In this document: positions 25,578 through 35,134 of the stretch, piece by piece
How positions within the stretch are numbered: position 1 is the stretch's first letter
How the letters are laid out: every line of letters begins with the position of its first letter
NCBI GenBank assembly: GCA_902493145.1
Contig: CABUOA010000019.1
Coordinates: 1-42,898, forward strand
DNA length: 42,898 nucleotides
Reading direction: 5' to 3'
Origin: an uncultured Collinsella sp.
GTDB taxonomy: Bacteria > Actinomycetota > Coriobacteriia > Coriobacteriales > Coriobacteriaceae
Translations under genes and position numbers: made by a program
Notes under the pieces: model-generated
The model's database searches: none
What the model saw: the letters and a program-made list of their open reading frames with translations, nothing else
What the model was told of the DNA's origin: nothing

Positions 25578-27677
25578 CTAGGCCTGTTCGGTGCCTGCGG
25601 CCTCCAGACCGATCAAACGGAACGGGTCCGCCACACCGCCGATAGACTTTTGCAGTTCGCGTTGACGCTGCGAATCCTGCGCGGCCTGCACGGTCAGCGC
25701 GCGGCGGGCCTCATCATCGAGCGAACGGTCCTGGCGCAGCTTGGCCTGTGCGGAACGCATGCGGCGCTTGATGGTGTAGAGCTCGAGCGTATCAAGCATA
25801 AACACGATGTTCGTCTCGGTGGGGTGCTTGCTCGTCGCCGAGATGCGCCCGGCACTCACAAGCGTTGCCGCCTCGGGACACACCGAGCGCGCCGCATCCA
25901 TGCAGGCTGCAGGATCGGTTCCCGGCGGCGTTGCCAGAACGGCCCACGCGATGGATTCGTGACGTGGGTCGACCCACTCGATGGAGCAGATGCGATCGGC
26001 ATACGTGCGGAACAGGTCGGGGTAGCTCGTGAGCATGGTCAGCAGCTCACGCTCCCCCGCCAAGGACTTGCGTTCCAAATCGGTCAGCACCATAGGGGCC
26101 GAGGCGTCTGCCGGGGCACCGGCGGGCGCAGAGCCCATACCATCAGGCACATCGATCGGCGGCAGGTCGTCGACGGCCTCCACGGGCGCGGCACCGTAGG
26201 CATCGAGCGGGACATAGTCGTACGGCTCTTCCTCGACCGGCGCGGACACCGGCGGCGTCGCGCCCGATGCCCAAGCACCGCGACCGGTATCGCGAGAACT
26301 CGACGCCCGACTGCCCGTCCCGCCGGACCGCTCAGCCTGCGCCCGCTGGCGCTCATAGTTCTGTTCGCGGCGGCGCTCGGCATCCTCGCGCTTGGCGACA
26401 TCGCGAAACACACGGCCCGAGCTCGCACGCACTGTCTCCAGATCCAAGCCAAGCAGGTCGGCAATCTGGATAAAGTACGTATCGATCATGTAGCTATCGC
26501 GCAGCGGATAGATGAGCGTCAGCGCATCCTCGAGCGCCTTAGCACGACCGCCCGGCGTGGTAATGTCGCTCGACTCCTGCAGCGAACGGTACACGAAGTC
26601 CATGAGCGGCTCGGCAGCGTCGATGCGTTTCTGCAGCTCCTCTCCGCCGTGCGCCGTGATGAACTCCATGGGATCGTTGCCGTCGGGCAGCACCACGCAG
26701 CGCAGGTCCATCGAATCCTGCTCGATAAACTGAATCGCACGGCGAGCGGCCTTCTGGCCCGCGGCATCACCGTCAAACATATACACAATGCGCTTGGCAA
26801 AGCGGGTGAGCGTCTTGACGTGATGCTCCGTCAACGCCGTGCCCAGCGTAGCGACGACGTTTTTAATCCCCGCCTCCCAGCAGGCGATGCAGTCGGTATA
26901 GCCCTCAACCACGATGGCGGTATCTTGCGCGACGATAAACTCCTTGGCCCAATTAAAGCCATAGAGGTTTCGCTTTTTATGAAATACACTCGTCTCGGCG
27001 GTATTGAGGTACTTAGGTTGGCCGTCACCCATGATGCGACCACCAAAGGCAATGTTGTGACCCTGCTCGTCAAAGATGGGGAACATCACGCGGTCGTAGA
27101 AGCGGTCGGCTAGTTGCCCGCGCCCGCGGCTCACGGCGACGTTGGCGTCGATCATCTCCTGCGGGGTAAAACCCGCCTGGGACAGGTGCGACACCAGCGC
27201 GTTGCGGCCCGGTGCAAAGCCCAGGCAGTAGCGGCGGCAGACGTCGCCACCCATGCCGCGGCTGGCAAAGTACTCGCGCGGACGGCCGTCCTTACCGCGC
27301 ATAAGCATGGTGTGGTAGAACTGGGCGGTCTCGGCGCACAGATCGTAGATGCGGGCGCGCTTGGTACCGCGCTCGCGGCGATCTCCGGCGTCATGCAGCT
27401 CAATACCCGCGCGATCGGCCAAATATCGGATTGACTCGGGAAAGCTCAAGTTCTCGCGCTTCATGATATAAGTGAAGACGTCGCCACCCTCGCCGCAGCC
27501 AAAGCAATGCCACACCTGTGTGGCGGGGATAATATGGAAGGACGGCGTCTTTTCGCCATGAAAGGGGCAGCAGCCCCAAAACTCATGGCCGCGGGGCTTG
27601 AGCTCAACCGTTTCCTGCACGATGGCAACTAGGTCGGACGCAGCGCGTACCTGGTCTTTTTCCTCATCGCTAATCAC
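25578..27677 (-). CDS. dnaG: DNA primase DnaG
   Basis: Makes RNA primers for replication. The 699-residue protein has the CHC2 zinc finger (CPFHGEKTPSFH and HCFGCGEGGD, residues 37-66), a Toprim domain with VVEGYTDCIACWEAG and the acidic YMFDGDAAGQKAARRA, and a C-terminal helicase-binding region. A Pro/Ala-rich linker (about 440-540) is longer than usual and probably flexible. The start is GTG at 27675-27677, overlapping the ribF end by 8 bp, with ggggtgag upstream. Confidence 0.96.
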   Translation of the reverse strand: MISDEEKDQVRAASDLVAIVQETVELKPRGHEFWGCCPFHGEKTPSFHIIPATQVWHCFGCGEGGDVFTYIMKRENLSFPESIRYLADRAGIELHDAGDRRERGTKRARIYDLCAETAQFYHTMLMRGKDGRPREYFASRGMGGDVCRRYCLGFAPGRNALVSHLSQAGFTPQEMIDANVAVSRGRGQLADRFYDRVMFPIFDEQGHNIAFGGRIMGDGQPKYLNTAETSVFHKKRNLYGFNWAKEFIVAQDTAIVVEGYTDCIACWEAGIKNVVATLGTALTEHHVKTLTRFAKRIVYMFDGDAAGQKAARRAIQFIEQDSMDLRCVVLPDGNDPMEFITAHGGEELQKRIDAAEPLMDFVYRSLQESSDITTPGGRAKALEDALTLIYPLRDSYMIDTYFIQIADLLGLDLETVRASSGRVFRDVAKREDAERRREQNYERQRAQAERSGGTGSRASSSRDTGRGAWASGATPPVSAPVEEEPYDYVPLDAYGAAPVEAVDDLPPIDVPDGMGSAPAGAPADASAPMVLTDLERKSLAGERELLTMLTSYPDLFRTYADRICSIEWVDPRHESIAWAVLATPPGTDPAACMDAARSVCPEAATLVSAGRISATSKHPTETNIVFMLDTLELYTIKRRMRSAQAKLRQDRSLDDEARRALTVQAAQDSQRQRELQKSIGGVADPFRLIGLEAAGTEQA

Positions 27678-28677
27678 GGATGCTCACCCCCTGCTCGCCC
27701 AAGTTGTGACGAATGTCCTCGATATTACCCTCGACGGTCGAGATCAACTCATCCAGCGATTCGAAAACACGCGAGGGACGCAGCCAGCGCGTAAACGCCA
27801 GCGAAACGGAAGCGCCGTACAGGTCGCCCGTATAACCAATTAAATTAGCCTCGAGATGCGCAGATGCCGCATCGTCGGCATACGTCGGCGGCAGGCCGAC
27901 GTTAACGGCAGCAGGCCATACGGTGTCATCGACGAGCACCAGGCCCTCATACACGCCATCGGCAGGCACCTGAATGCCGTCGGGAACCTGTAGGTTTGCC
28001 GTGGGAAAGCCCATGCCAGAGCCCTCGTGACGGCCGCGAATAACACCGCCGCGCACCATATACGGGCGTCCGAGTAACCAAGCAGCAAGCCCCACATGGC
28101 CCTGTCCCAGCTCGTGACGAATGCGGGTGGCGCAAATGGCCTCACCGCCCTCGCAAAGCAAGTCGTGCCCGTATACGTCAACGCCGCGCTCGGCACCCCA
28201 GGCGCGCATCTCGGCAACACCAGAAGCACCGCCGCGACCCAGCCTAAAGTCGCTGCCAACGCGAATCGAGCGAATGTCGACCACGCGTGACAACAGTGCG
28301 AGAAAACCGACATGGTCGAGCGCCGCGACCTCAGGCGTAAAGGGAACGGCCACCACTGCATCGACCCCGGTTTGAGCCAGGGCATGCAGACGGTCGGCCG
28401 TCGTCATCAATTTTTGAGCGGGCGAAGGGCTCACCACGACGTCCGGGTCGGGATCGAAAGTGACCACGACCGCCTTGCAGCCATGGGCACGGGCATCACG
28501 GACAAGCGCTTCGATGAGTTCCTGGTGTCCACGGTGCACACCATCGAACACGCCGATGGCAATCGATGCGGCACCCAAGTGCTCGCACTCATCAAACGCA
28601 TCGGCAGTAACGATGCGAGCCTCGTCCGACTCGCCCTCGAAAAAGATACGCGCGAGCTCGCGAGCGGACAACATCAT
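27670..28677 (-). CDS. ribF: Bifunctional riboflavin kinase/FAD synthetase
   Basis: Phosphorylates riboflavin to FMN and adenylylates FMN to FAD. The 335-residue protein has an N-terminal nucleotidyltransferase domain with GVFDGVHRGHQELIEAL near 42, and a C-terminal riboflavin-kinase domain with GMGFPTANLQVP near 225 and the YTGDLYG segment. The first residues are longer than in many homologues. Two adjacent ATGs at 28672-28677 overlap the truB stop (atgatg), so it is translationally coupled. The truB-ribF pairing is conserved across bacteria. Confidence 0.95.
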   Translation of the reverse strand: MMLSARELARIFFEGESDEARIVTADAFDECEHLGAASIAIGVFDGVHRGHQELIEALVRDARAHGCKAVVVTFDPDPDVVVSPSPAQKLMTTADRLHALAQTGVDAVVAVPFTPEVAALDHVGFLALLSRVVDIRSIRVGSDFRLGRGGASGVAEMRAWGAERGVDVYGHDLLCEGGEAICATRIRHELGQGHVGLAAWLLGRPYMVRGGVIRGRHEGSGMGFPTANLQVPDGIQVPADGVYEGLVLVDDTVWPAAVNVGLPPTYADDAASAHLEANLIGYTGDLYGASVSLAFTRWLRPSRVFESLDELISTVEGNIEDIRHNLGEQGVSIRD

Positions 28678-29606
28678 CGAACACCGCCGATTGCCTGCGG
28701 AAACACGTGCTCCATGACAAAGCGACCACTCTCAATGCGGGCGAGCGCCTTGAGTCCCCCATCGAGCACCAACGCAAACGGCGCCTTCGAGACATCGAAG
28801 CGCGCAAGCGCACGCTCAACGGGAATGCGACGGCCGCAGAGCAGGTCATCGGCAAGATTGCCCGGCAAGTCAACACGCGTGGCGCCCAGGGCCGCAATGG
28901 GATCCAGGGCAAGGCCAGCCGCGGACTCGGGGGAAAGTTCCTCGACCGCATGACAAGCGCCAATGGAAACAAAACCGGAGGCCGTGCGGCGCAACGCGGA
29001 AATGTGCGCGGCGCTCTCACAGGCGCGGCCCAAGTCGCGAGCGAGCGCACGGATATAGGTGCCCTTGCTCACCGAGAACGCCACGGTCCACACACACGTA
29101 TCACCTTCACCGCCCACGGCGATCAGGTCGGCGGCATAGACCTCGACAGGGCGCGGAGGTAGGTCCACCGCATTGCCCTCGCGAGCAGACTTGTAGGCGC
29201 GAACGCCATTGACCGAGATAGCCGAAAACGCCGGCGGCACCTGCATCTGCGGAACCAGCATGGCCGCCAAGCGCTCACGGGCATAGGCAGGATCGCGCAG
29301 CTCGTTGGCAATAGCCACCGTGCGGACCGCCTCGCCCTCCGCATCATCGGTATTGGTCTCGGCGCCAAACGAGATGTCGGCGACATAGCTTTTGGTATCG
29401 AGGGTTAGCATGCCCAGCAAACGAGTAGCCTGGCCAACACCCACCACCATGACACCCGATGCCATGGGGTCGAGCGTGCCGGCATGGCCGACGCGACGCT
29501 CATGGAGGGCGCGCCGACATTGCGAGACCACATCGTGGGACGTGCAGCCCACCGGCTTATCGACGGCGAGCAGCATATTCAGTTGAGAAGGCGTACGACG
29601 AGCCAT
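28674..29606 (-). CDS. truB: tRNA pseudouridine-55 synthase TruB
   Basis: Converts U55 of the tRNA T loop to pseudouridine. The 310-residue protein has LLAVDKPVGCTSHDVV near 12 and GHAGTLDPMASGVMVVGVG near 41, with the catalytic Asp in TLDP. SKGTYIRALARDLG near 185 is also a family hallmark. The C-terminal PUA-like part ends at the ribF start. It is part of the operon that starts at rimP. Confidence 0.96.
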   Translation of the reverse strand: MARRTPSQLNMLLAVDKPVGCTSHDVVSQCRRALHERRVGHAGTLDPMASGVMVVGVGQATRLLGMLTLDTKSYVADISFGAETNTDDAEGEAVRTVAIANELRDPAYARERLAAMLVPQMQVPPAFSAISVNGVRAYKSAREGNAVDLPPRPVEVYAADLIAVGGEGDTCVWTVAFSVSKGTYIRALARDLGRACESAAHISALRRTASGFVSIGACHAVEELSPESAAGLALDPIAALGATRVDLPGNLADDLLCGRRIPVERALARFDVSKAPFALVLDGGLKALARIESGRFVMEHVFPQAIGGVR

Positions 29607-29621
29607 GTACCATCCAAAAAG

Positions 29622-30665
29622 TTAAAGCTCGACGGTCACCGAAGCGGGATCCTCCCCTACCAGTTCGGCCAGCATGGGAAGTGCCACAGTGAGCGTCTCG
29701 AGAATCGTTCCGTTGTTGAAGAAACCGGCGGCAGCGGGATGTCCGCCTCCGCCAAAGGCAGCAGCGATCTCGGACACGTTGAGGTCGCCCTTGGAGCGCA
29801 GGTTGCCGCGCACCTTGGTATCGCCCTCAATGCCCTTCAGGAACAGGCAGACTTCGACGCCCATCACCGAGCGAACCACATCGACCAGGCCGTCGCACTC
29901 ATCCGAGGTGACACCGCAAGCCTCAAGGTCACTCTGGTACGCGTAACTATACGCGACGCGCCCGTGGGCCACCGTCTTGATGCGGCCCATAACGATGGAC
30001 TTGAGGTGCAAAAACTCAACGCGCATGCTCTGGTAGACCTCGAGTGCCACACGCGCCGGATCGGCACCGTGGGCAACCAGACGCGAGGCTGCATGGAACG
30101 CGGCGGCATTGGCGTTTTGGTACTGAAAACGGCCGGTATCGGTAACCAAGCCACACAGCAGGCAGGTCGCAACGCCATCACGTGCGACAATGCCGCAATT
30201 GTCCAAGAAGCGGTCGATGATCATGGCGCAGGCTGCAGCTTCGACGCGCCTCAGGCTGAGCTCGGCAAACTCCTCGCGCGCCGGATGGTGATCGAAGCAC
30301 ACCACATGCTTGGAGCGACGAAGCACCTCGGCGGAATTATTGAGACGCTCGACGACCGGCACGTCCACCGAGATGAACAGGTCCGGATTGCCGGTATACG
30401 CAGATGCCGGTACCAGGCGATCGGAGCCTTCCATAAAGCGGTAGATACGCGGAACCGGATCATCGTCTGCCAGCAGCAGGGCAATGTCCTTGTTGGGGAA
30501 AAACTTCATGAGTGAAAGGCCCAGACCCAAAACGGAGCCCAAGGCATCGCCATCGGGAGAAGTATGTCCCGAAATCGCAATGGAGGACGCACCCTCGATG
30601 AGCTCGAGGATGCGTCGCTGAATATCTGCAGACTCGCACGAGGCGAGGTCGGCGGAATTAGTCAT
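29622..30665 (-). CDS. nrnA: DHH-family nanoRNase/pAp phosphatase (NrnA-like)
   Basis: Degrades very short RNA fragments and dephosphorylates 3'-phosphoadenosine-5'-phosphate. The 347-residue protein has the DHH-domain motifs GHTSPDGDALGS near 33, ISVDVP, VCFDHHPAREEF near 124 and LVTDTGRF. The DHHA1 domain has GGGGHPAAAGFF near 317 for RNA binding. It overlaps rbfA by 8 bp and lies just before truB, the common rbfA-nrnA-truB order. Confidence 0.93.
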   Translation of the reverse strand: MTNSADLASCESADIQRRILELIEGASSIAISGHTSPDGDALGSVLGLGLSLMKFFPNKDIALLLADDDPVPRIYRFMEGSDRLVPASAYTGNPDLFISVDVPVVERLNNSAEVLRRSKHVVCFDHHPAREEFAELSLRRVEAAACAMIIDRFLDNCGIVARDGVATCLLCGLVTDTGRFQYQNANAAAFHAASRLVAHGADPARVALEVYQSMRVEFLHLKSIVMGRIKTVAHGRVAYSYAYQSDLEACGVTSDECDGLVDVVRSVMGVEVCLFLKGIEGDTKVRGNLRSKGDLNVSEIAAAFGGGGHPAAAGFFNNGTILETLTVALPMLAELVGEDPASVTVEL

Positions 30666-31068
30666 CTAAAGCTGCCTCCTGGGCGGCATCCGCTATCGGA
30701 TAGCCGTCCTCGTCCTTTTCGATCGCAAGCGTGGCGGGAACGTTTTCCAGCGCACGCGTGATACGCTCGGCCTCATCGGTCGAGCGATCGATGCGAAAAT
30801 CGAGCTCGGGCGTGACGCGCCAATCGAGCGAGCGAGCCAACAGGCTGCGAATACGGCCCTTGGCGCTTGCGAGCGCCTCCATGACCTCGTCGTAGCGGCT
30901 CGCATCGCACGACACGTACACGCGCGCGAACGAACGGTCCACCGCGACCTCGACCGCGGTCAAAGTAACCAAGTCGAGACGCGGATCGGAAACCTCAAAG
31001 AGCAGGATATAACCGAGCTTCTCGCGAAGTTGCTCGCCCAGACGGCGAGTTGCCTGCGTTTGCTTCAT
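30658..31068 (-). CDS. rbfA: Ribosome-binding factor A
   Basis: Helps mature the 30S ribosomal subunit and binds 16S rRNA. The 136-residue protein starts MKQTQATRRLGEQLREKLGY and has the KH-type core (VSDPRLDLVTLTAVEVAVDRSFARVYVS) and LDFRIDRSTDEAERI. The ATG at 31066-31068 follows a strong aggggg site lying over the infB stop. The same frame is open farther upstream, but this start fits the family length. Confidence 0.95.
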   Translation of the reverse strand: MKQTQATRRLGEQLREKLGYILLFEVSDPRLDLVTLTAVEVAVDRSFARVYVSCDASRYDEVMEALASAKGRIRSLLARSLDWRVTPELDFRIDRSTDEAERITRALENVPATLAIEKDEDGYPIADAAQEAALDD

Positions 31069-31079
31069 AGCGCTACCCC

Positions 31080-33794
31080 CTACTCGGTACGGGCAACCTG
31101 GTCGATGCGGTAACCCTCGATCTGGTCGCCGGGCTTGATGTCCTGGAAGTTCTCCAGGCCAATGCCGCCCTCGGAACCGCTCTTGAGGCTCTTGGCCTCG
31201 TCCTTGTAGTGACGCATCGAGGCGATCTTGCCGTTGAAGACCACGATGCCGTCGCGCACCAGACGCACGGAATCGGTCGCGGCGATCTCGCCCTCTTCGA
31301 CGCGGACACCGGCGGCGATACCGACTTTGGGCACCTTGAAGGTGTCCAGGACGGTCGCGGTACCCGTGGAGACCTCGACCTCGGTGGGCTTGAGCATGCC
31401 GATACGGGCAGCGTCGAGCTCCTCGAGGCACTTGTAGATGACGTCGTAGCAACGGATCTCGACGCCCTCGCGCTCGGCGGCGGAACGCGCCTTACCGTCG
31501 GGGCGGACGCCAAAGCCGATGATGATGGCGTTGGAGGCGTCGGCCAGGACGACGTCGGTCTCGTTGATGGCACCAACGGCGGAGTGGATCGTGTTGATGC
31601 GAACCTCGGACTGATCCATCTTGTCGAGCGAGTCCTGAAGGGCCTCGATGGAACCCTGGACGTCGGCCTTGATGATCAGGTTGAGCTCCTTGACCTCGGC
31701 GTCGGCAATGGTCTCAAAGAGGTTCTCGAGCGTGACGTGCTTGACGCGGCTCTGCTCCTCGATACGGGCCTTGAGCGAACGCTCGTCCGCAAGGGCACGA
31801 GCCTCGCGCTCGTCCTCGAACACGCGGAACTCGTCACCGGCGTTGGGTACGGACTGCAGACCCAGGATCTCGACGGCGTCGGAGGGACCAGCCTCGGTGA
31901 CGGCGCGGCCCTTGGGGTCGAGCATAGCGCGGACGCGGCCGTAGGTGAGGCCGGCGACCAGCGTATCGCCCACGTGCAGGGTACCGCGGGTCACGAGCAC
32001 GGTAGCGACCGAGCCGCGGCCCTTGTCGAGCTTAGCCTCGAGGACGTTACCGGAGGCAAAAGTGTCGGGGTTGGCCTTGAGCTCGAGCACGTCGGCCTGG
32101 AGCAGCACGGTCTCGAGCAGATCGTCGATACCGATCTTCTGCTTGGCCGAAATGTTGACGAACATGTTCTGTCCGCCCCACTCCTCGGGGATGACACCGT
32201 ACTCGGTGAGCTCCTGGCGCACGCGGTCGGGGTTGGCGCCCGGCTTATCGATCTTGTTGACGGCGACGACGATGGGTACGCCGGCGGCCTTGGCGTGGTT
32301 GATCGACTCGACGGTCTGGGGCATGACGCCGTCGTCGGCAGCCACGATCAGAATGACGATGTCGGTCACCTTGGCACCACGGGCACGCATGGCCGTAAAG
32401 GTGGCATGGCCCGGGGTATCGATGAAGGTGATCTTGCGGTCGTTGATCATAACCTGCGAAGCGCCGATTGCCTGGGTAATGCCGCCCGCCTCGCCGGCAG
32501 CGACGCCGGTGTGACGGATGGCGTCGAGCAGGCTCGTCTTGCCGTGGTCGACGTGACCCATGACGGTGACGACCGGGGCACGCGGCTTAAGGTCGGCGGG
32601 ATCGTCGTAGAACGAGAAGGTGTTCTCCTCCTCGGGAGTGATGATCTTGATCTGGCGGCCCAGGTCGTCGGCAACGAGCTCGACGAGGTCGTCGGACATG
32701 GACTGCGTCATGGTAAGCGGCGTGCCCAGCAGGAACAGGCGCTTGATGATGTCGTTGGCCGGAACGTCGAGCGCCTCGGCGAGCTCCTGGACGGTAACGC
32801 CCTGGGAGACCTTGATGGCGTCGAGGTCCTCGGGGTTCACGCCCTGGGCCAGCGCCTCCTCAATCTTGCGCTCTTCCTGAGCCTTTGCGGCCTCGCGCTC
32901 GCGCTTCTCCTTGCGCTTTTTGCGGCGACCAGTGGACTCGCGAGAGGCCTCCTCGACGGCGGCACGAGCCTCCTCGAGCACCTTCTCGCGGCTGTACTCC
33001 TCGGCCTCGCGAGCCATGCGGCTGTAGTGGTCCTCTTCGTTGTTGTGACCGCCCTTGCGCTTCTTGCCCTTGCCCTGCTTGTCGGGGTTGGGGAAGTCCA
33101 TGCCGGCAGCGACGTTGTTGCTGGCATTGGTGCGATGGCTGTGGGGACGGCTCTCGGAGGCGTTGCGCTCGGAGTTGTTGTCGGAGGCGTTGCGATCGTT
33201 ACGACGGCCACCGCGACGGTCGTTGTTGCCGCCACGACGGTTGCCGCGCTCGGCAGCGCGCTCGGCCTTGGCCTTCTGCTCGGCGTCCTTCTTCTCCTTG
33301 AGCACGGTCTCCTGTGCGGCGATCTGGTCGAGCAGCGAACGGAAGCGCGAACCGGAGTCGGAAGCGGGAACGGCGCGGCGCTGGGCCTCGCGGGCAGCCT
33401 CCTCCTTCTCGCGAGCAAGACGCTCCTGCTCGGCCTTCTTCTTGGCCTCGGCCTCGGCGCGGGCGGCTTCCTCGGCAGCCTGGGCGGCGGCGAACTGGCG
33501 GCGCTCCTCCTCGCGTGCCTTCTCGGCGGCGATGCGCTCGCGCTCGGCCTCGGCAGCGCGTGCTGCCTCCTCGGCGGCGGCTGCCTGCTCCTCGGCCTGC
33601 TTGGCGGCCTCGACTTCCTGGGCGCGGGCCTCGATCACCGAGGCGAGCTGCTTGCGGACCATAGCGACGTAGGCGTCCTCCAGAGCGGAGGAAGCGGACT
33701 TAGCGGGAATCTTCATTTCGGCGAGATGACCCATCAGTTCCTTGGAGGTCATGCCGAACTCTTTGGCCAGGGTGGACACACGGACTTTTGCCAT
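31080..33794 (-). CDS. infB: Translation initiation factor IF-2
   Basis: The GTPase that places initiator tRNA on the ribosome. The 904-residue protein begins with an IF2N domain (VSTLAKEFGMTSKELMGHLAEMKIP). A long Ala/Glu/Arg coiled-coil stretch and an Asn/Arg-rich low-complexity stretch (about 190-240) follow, then a second IF2N segment and the G domain (GHVDHGKTSLLDAIR near 412, DTPGHATFTAMRARG, NKIDKPGA). Domains II to IV complete it. The long N-terminus is typical of actinobacteria. Confidence 0.97.
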   Translation of the reverse strand: MAKVRVSTLAKEFGMTSKELMGHLAEMKIPAKSASSALEDAYVAMVRKQLASVIEARAQEVEAAKQAEEQAAAAEEAARAAEAERERIAAEKAREEERRQFAAAQAAEEAARAEAEAKKKAEQERLAREKEEAAREAQRRAVPASDSGSRFRSLLDQIAAQETVLKEKKDAEQKAKAERAAERGNRRGGNNDRRGGRRNDRNASDNNSERNASESRPHSHRTNASNNVAAGMDFPNPDKQGKGKKRKGGHNNEEDHYSRMAREAEEYSREKVLEEARAAVEEASRESTGRRKKRKEKREREAAKAQEERKIEEALAQGVNPEDLDAIKVSQGVTVQELAEALDVPANDIIKRLFLLGTPLTMTQSMSDDLVELVADDLGRQIKIITPEEENTFSFYDDPADLKPRAPVVTVMGHVDHGKTSLLDAIRHTGVAAGEAGGITQAIGASQVMINDRKITFIDTPGHATFTAMRARGAKVTDIVILIVAADDGVMPQTVESINHAKAAGVPIVVAVNKIDKPGANPDRVRQELTEYGVIPEEWGGQNMFVNISAKQKIGIDDLLETVLLQADVLELKANPDTFASGNVLEAKLDKGRGSVATVLVTRGTLHVGDTLVAGLTYGRVRAMLDPKGRAVTEAGPSDAVEILGLQSVPNAGDEFRVFEDEREARALADERSLKARIEEQSRVKHVTLENLFETIADAEVKELNLIIKADVQGSIEALQDSLDKMDQSEVRINTIHSAVGAINETDVVLADASNAIIIGFGVRPDGKARSAAEREGVEIRCYDVIYKCLEELDAARIGMLKPTEVEVSTGTATVLDTFKVPKVGIAAGVRVEEGEIAATDSVRLVRDGIVVFNGKIASMRHYKDEAKSLKSGSEGGIGLENFQDIKPGDQIEGYRIDQVARTE

Positions 33795-33885
33795 ATGACT
33801 TCACCTACCCTTTCTGGCACCTTGGGTGCCTAGAGACTGAACGAGCGTGGGGTATGCGCCGGGACCTGCCCGGCGCGACCGCGCG

Positions 33886-35133
33886 CTAGATCAGGTCCTC
33901 CGCATCATCGAAGGCGTCGGTGTCGTGGACACCGCAGAAACGGGAGCCGGGACGGGCCTGATTGCGGCACTGGATGCCGTCCTCGGACACGAACTCGCAG
34001 CGACGGACGTCCTCGTCCTCCTCGTCACCGATCAGGTCGGCGGCGGGCTCCTCGTGAACGGGAACGTTCTTGAGGATGTCGGCGGCAAGGGTCTCGGACT
34101 TGATGTCGATGTGCCAGCCGGTCAGGCGCGCGGCGAGGCGGGCGTTCTGGCCCTCCTTGCCGATGGCGAGGGACAGCTGGTCGTCGGGCACGATAACGCC
34201 GGCGTAGGCCTTCTCCTCGTCAATAAGGACGCGAGTGACCTTAGCAGGCGACAGGGCGTTGGCGACGTAGACGGCCGGATCGGCATCCCACAGGATGACG
34301 TCGACGCGCTCGCCACGGAGCTCGCCCACGACGGCGCGAACACGGCTGCCCTTGGGGCCGACGCAGGCGCCAACGGGATCCAGACGATCGTCGAGCGAGT
34401 GGACGGCGACCTTGGAGCGCTGGCCGGGCTCGCGGGCGATCGACTTGATCTGGACGGTGCCCTCATAGATCTCGGGCACCTCCTGCTCAAACAGACGACG
34501 CATGAGCTCGGGGTGGGTACGGGAGATGACAATCGGCGGACGGCTGTGCTCGCCGCGAACCGGCTGCAGGTTGGAGTTGGGGTCGCGAACGTCGATGATC
34601 ACGGCCTTGATGTGCTGGTTGTGCAGGTAGCGCTCGCCCATCGGACGCTCGTTGCGCTCGTTCTCGTAACGGCGCTGGTCGAAGTGCGGAAGCTCAGCCT
34701 CGACGCCCTCGCGAATCTTGACGATTGTGAAGTCGGGGGTGGACTGCAGCACGGTACCGCTGATGAGGTCACCGATGCGGCCGGAGAACTCCTCGTAGAT
34801 CTGCTCGCGGGCGGAGTTGCGCACGATGGCGTTGATCTCGGCCTTGGCGTGCTGGGCGGCGATGCGGCTCGTGTTCTTGGGGGTGACGTCGATCTCCTCG
34901 AACTCGGTGAAGTTGCCCTCCTCGTCCATGGAATCGTCGATCGGCTCCAGACGGTAGACGTAGATCTTGCCGGTGGTGCGGTCGATGGTCACCTTGGCGC
35001 CCCACTCAAGATGCAGGATCTCGGCATAGCTCTTGGCGAGCGACTGCTCCAGGCGGTCGATCAGGTAGAGCTGGTCGATGTGCTTCTCCTGGCAAAGCTC
35101 CATCAGGGCGGACATCATGTCGGATGCTGCCAT
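33886..35133 (-). CDS. nusA: Transcription factor NusA with an unusual Cys/His tail
   Basis: Binds RNA polymerase and controls pausing, termination and antitermination. The N-terminal domain (MAASDMMSALMELCQEKHID), the S1 domain (about 130-210) and the two KH domains (GPKGSRVRAVVGELRGERVDVILW and KEGQNARLAARLTGW) are present. After an acidic linker the last 40 residues hold C-x9-C-x10-C-x2-H (RRCEFVSEDGIQC, then SRFCGVH), resembling small zinc-binding tails on other proteins. The start at 35131-35133 has aaggaaag upstream. The usual partner ylxR is not seen between nusA and infB; 91 bp without a gene remain there. Confidence 0.95.
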   Translation of the reverse strand: MAASDMMSALMELCQEKHIDQLYLIDRLEQSLAKSYAEILHLEWGAKVTIDRTTGKIYVYRLEPIDDSMDEEGNFTEFEEIDVTPKNTSRIAAQHAKAEINAIVRNSAREQIYEEFSGRIGDLISGTVLQSTPDFTIVKIREGVEAELPHFDQRRYENERNERPMGERYLHNQHIKAVIIDVRDPNSNLQPVRGEHSRPPIVISRTHPELMRRLFEQEVPEIYEGTVQIKSIAREPGQRSKVAVHSLDDRLDPVGACVGPKGSRVRAVVGELRGERVDVILWDADPAVYVANALSPAKVTRVLIDEEKAYAGVIVPDDQLSLAIGKEGQNARLAARLTGWHIDIKSETLAADILKNVPVHEEPAADLIGDEEDEDVRRCEFVSEDGIQCRNQARPGSRFCGVHDTDAFDDAEDLI

Positions 35134-35134
35134 C

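Noticed and set aside
31069..31452. An N-terminal extension of RbfA
   Set aside because: It overlaps the end of infB in another frame. The ATG at 31066-31068 has a strong ribosome-binding site and matches the normal RbfA start.
31209..33833. A long plus-strand frame opposite infB
   Set aside because: The minus-strand frame is unmistakably IF-2; the antisense translation is repetitive Leu/Gly/Ala sequence.
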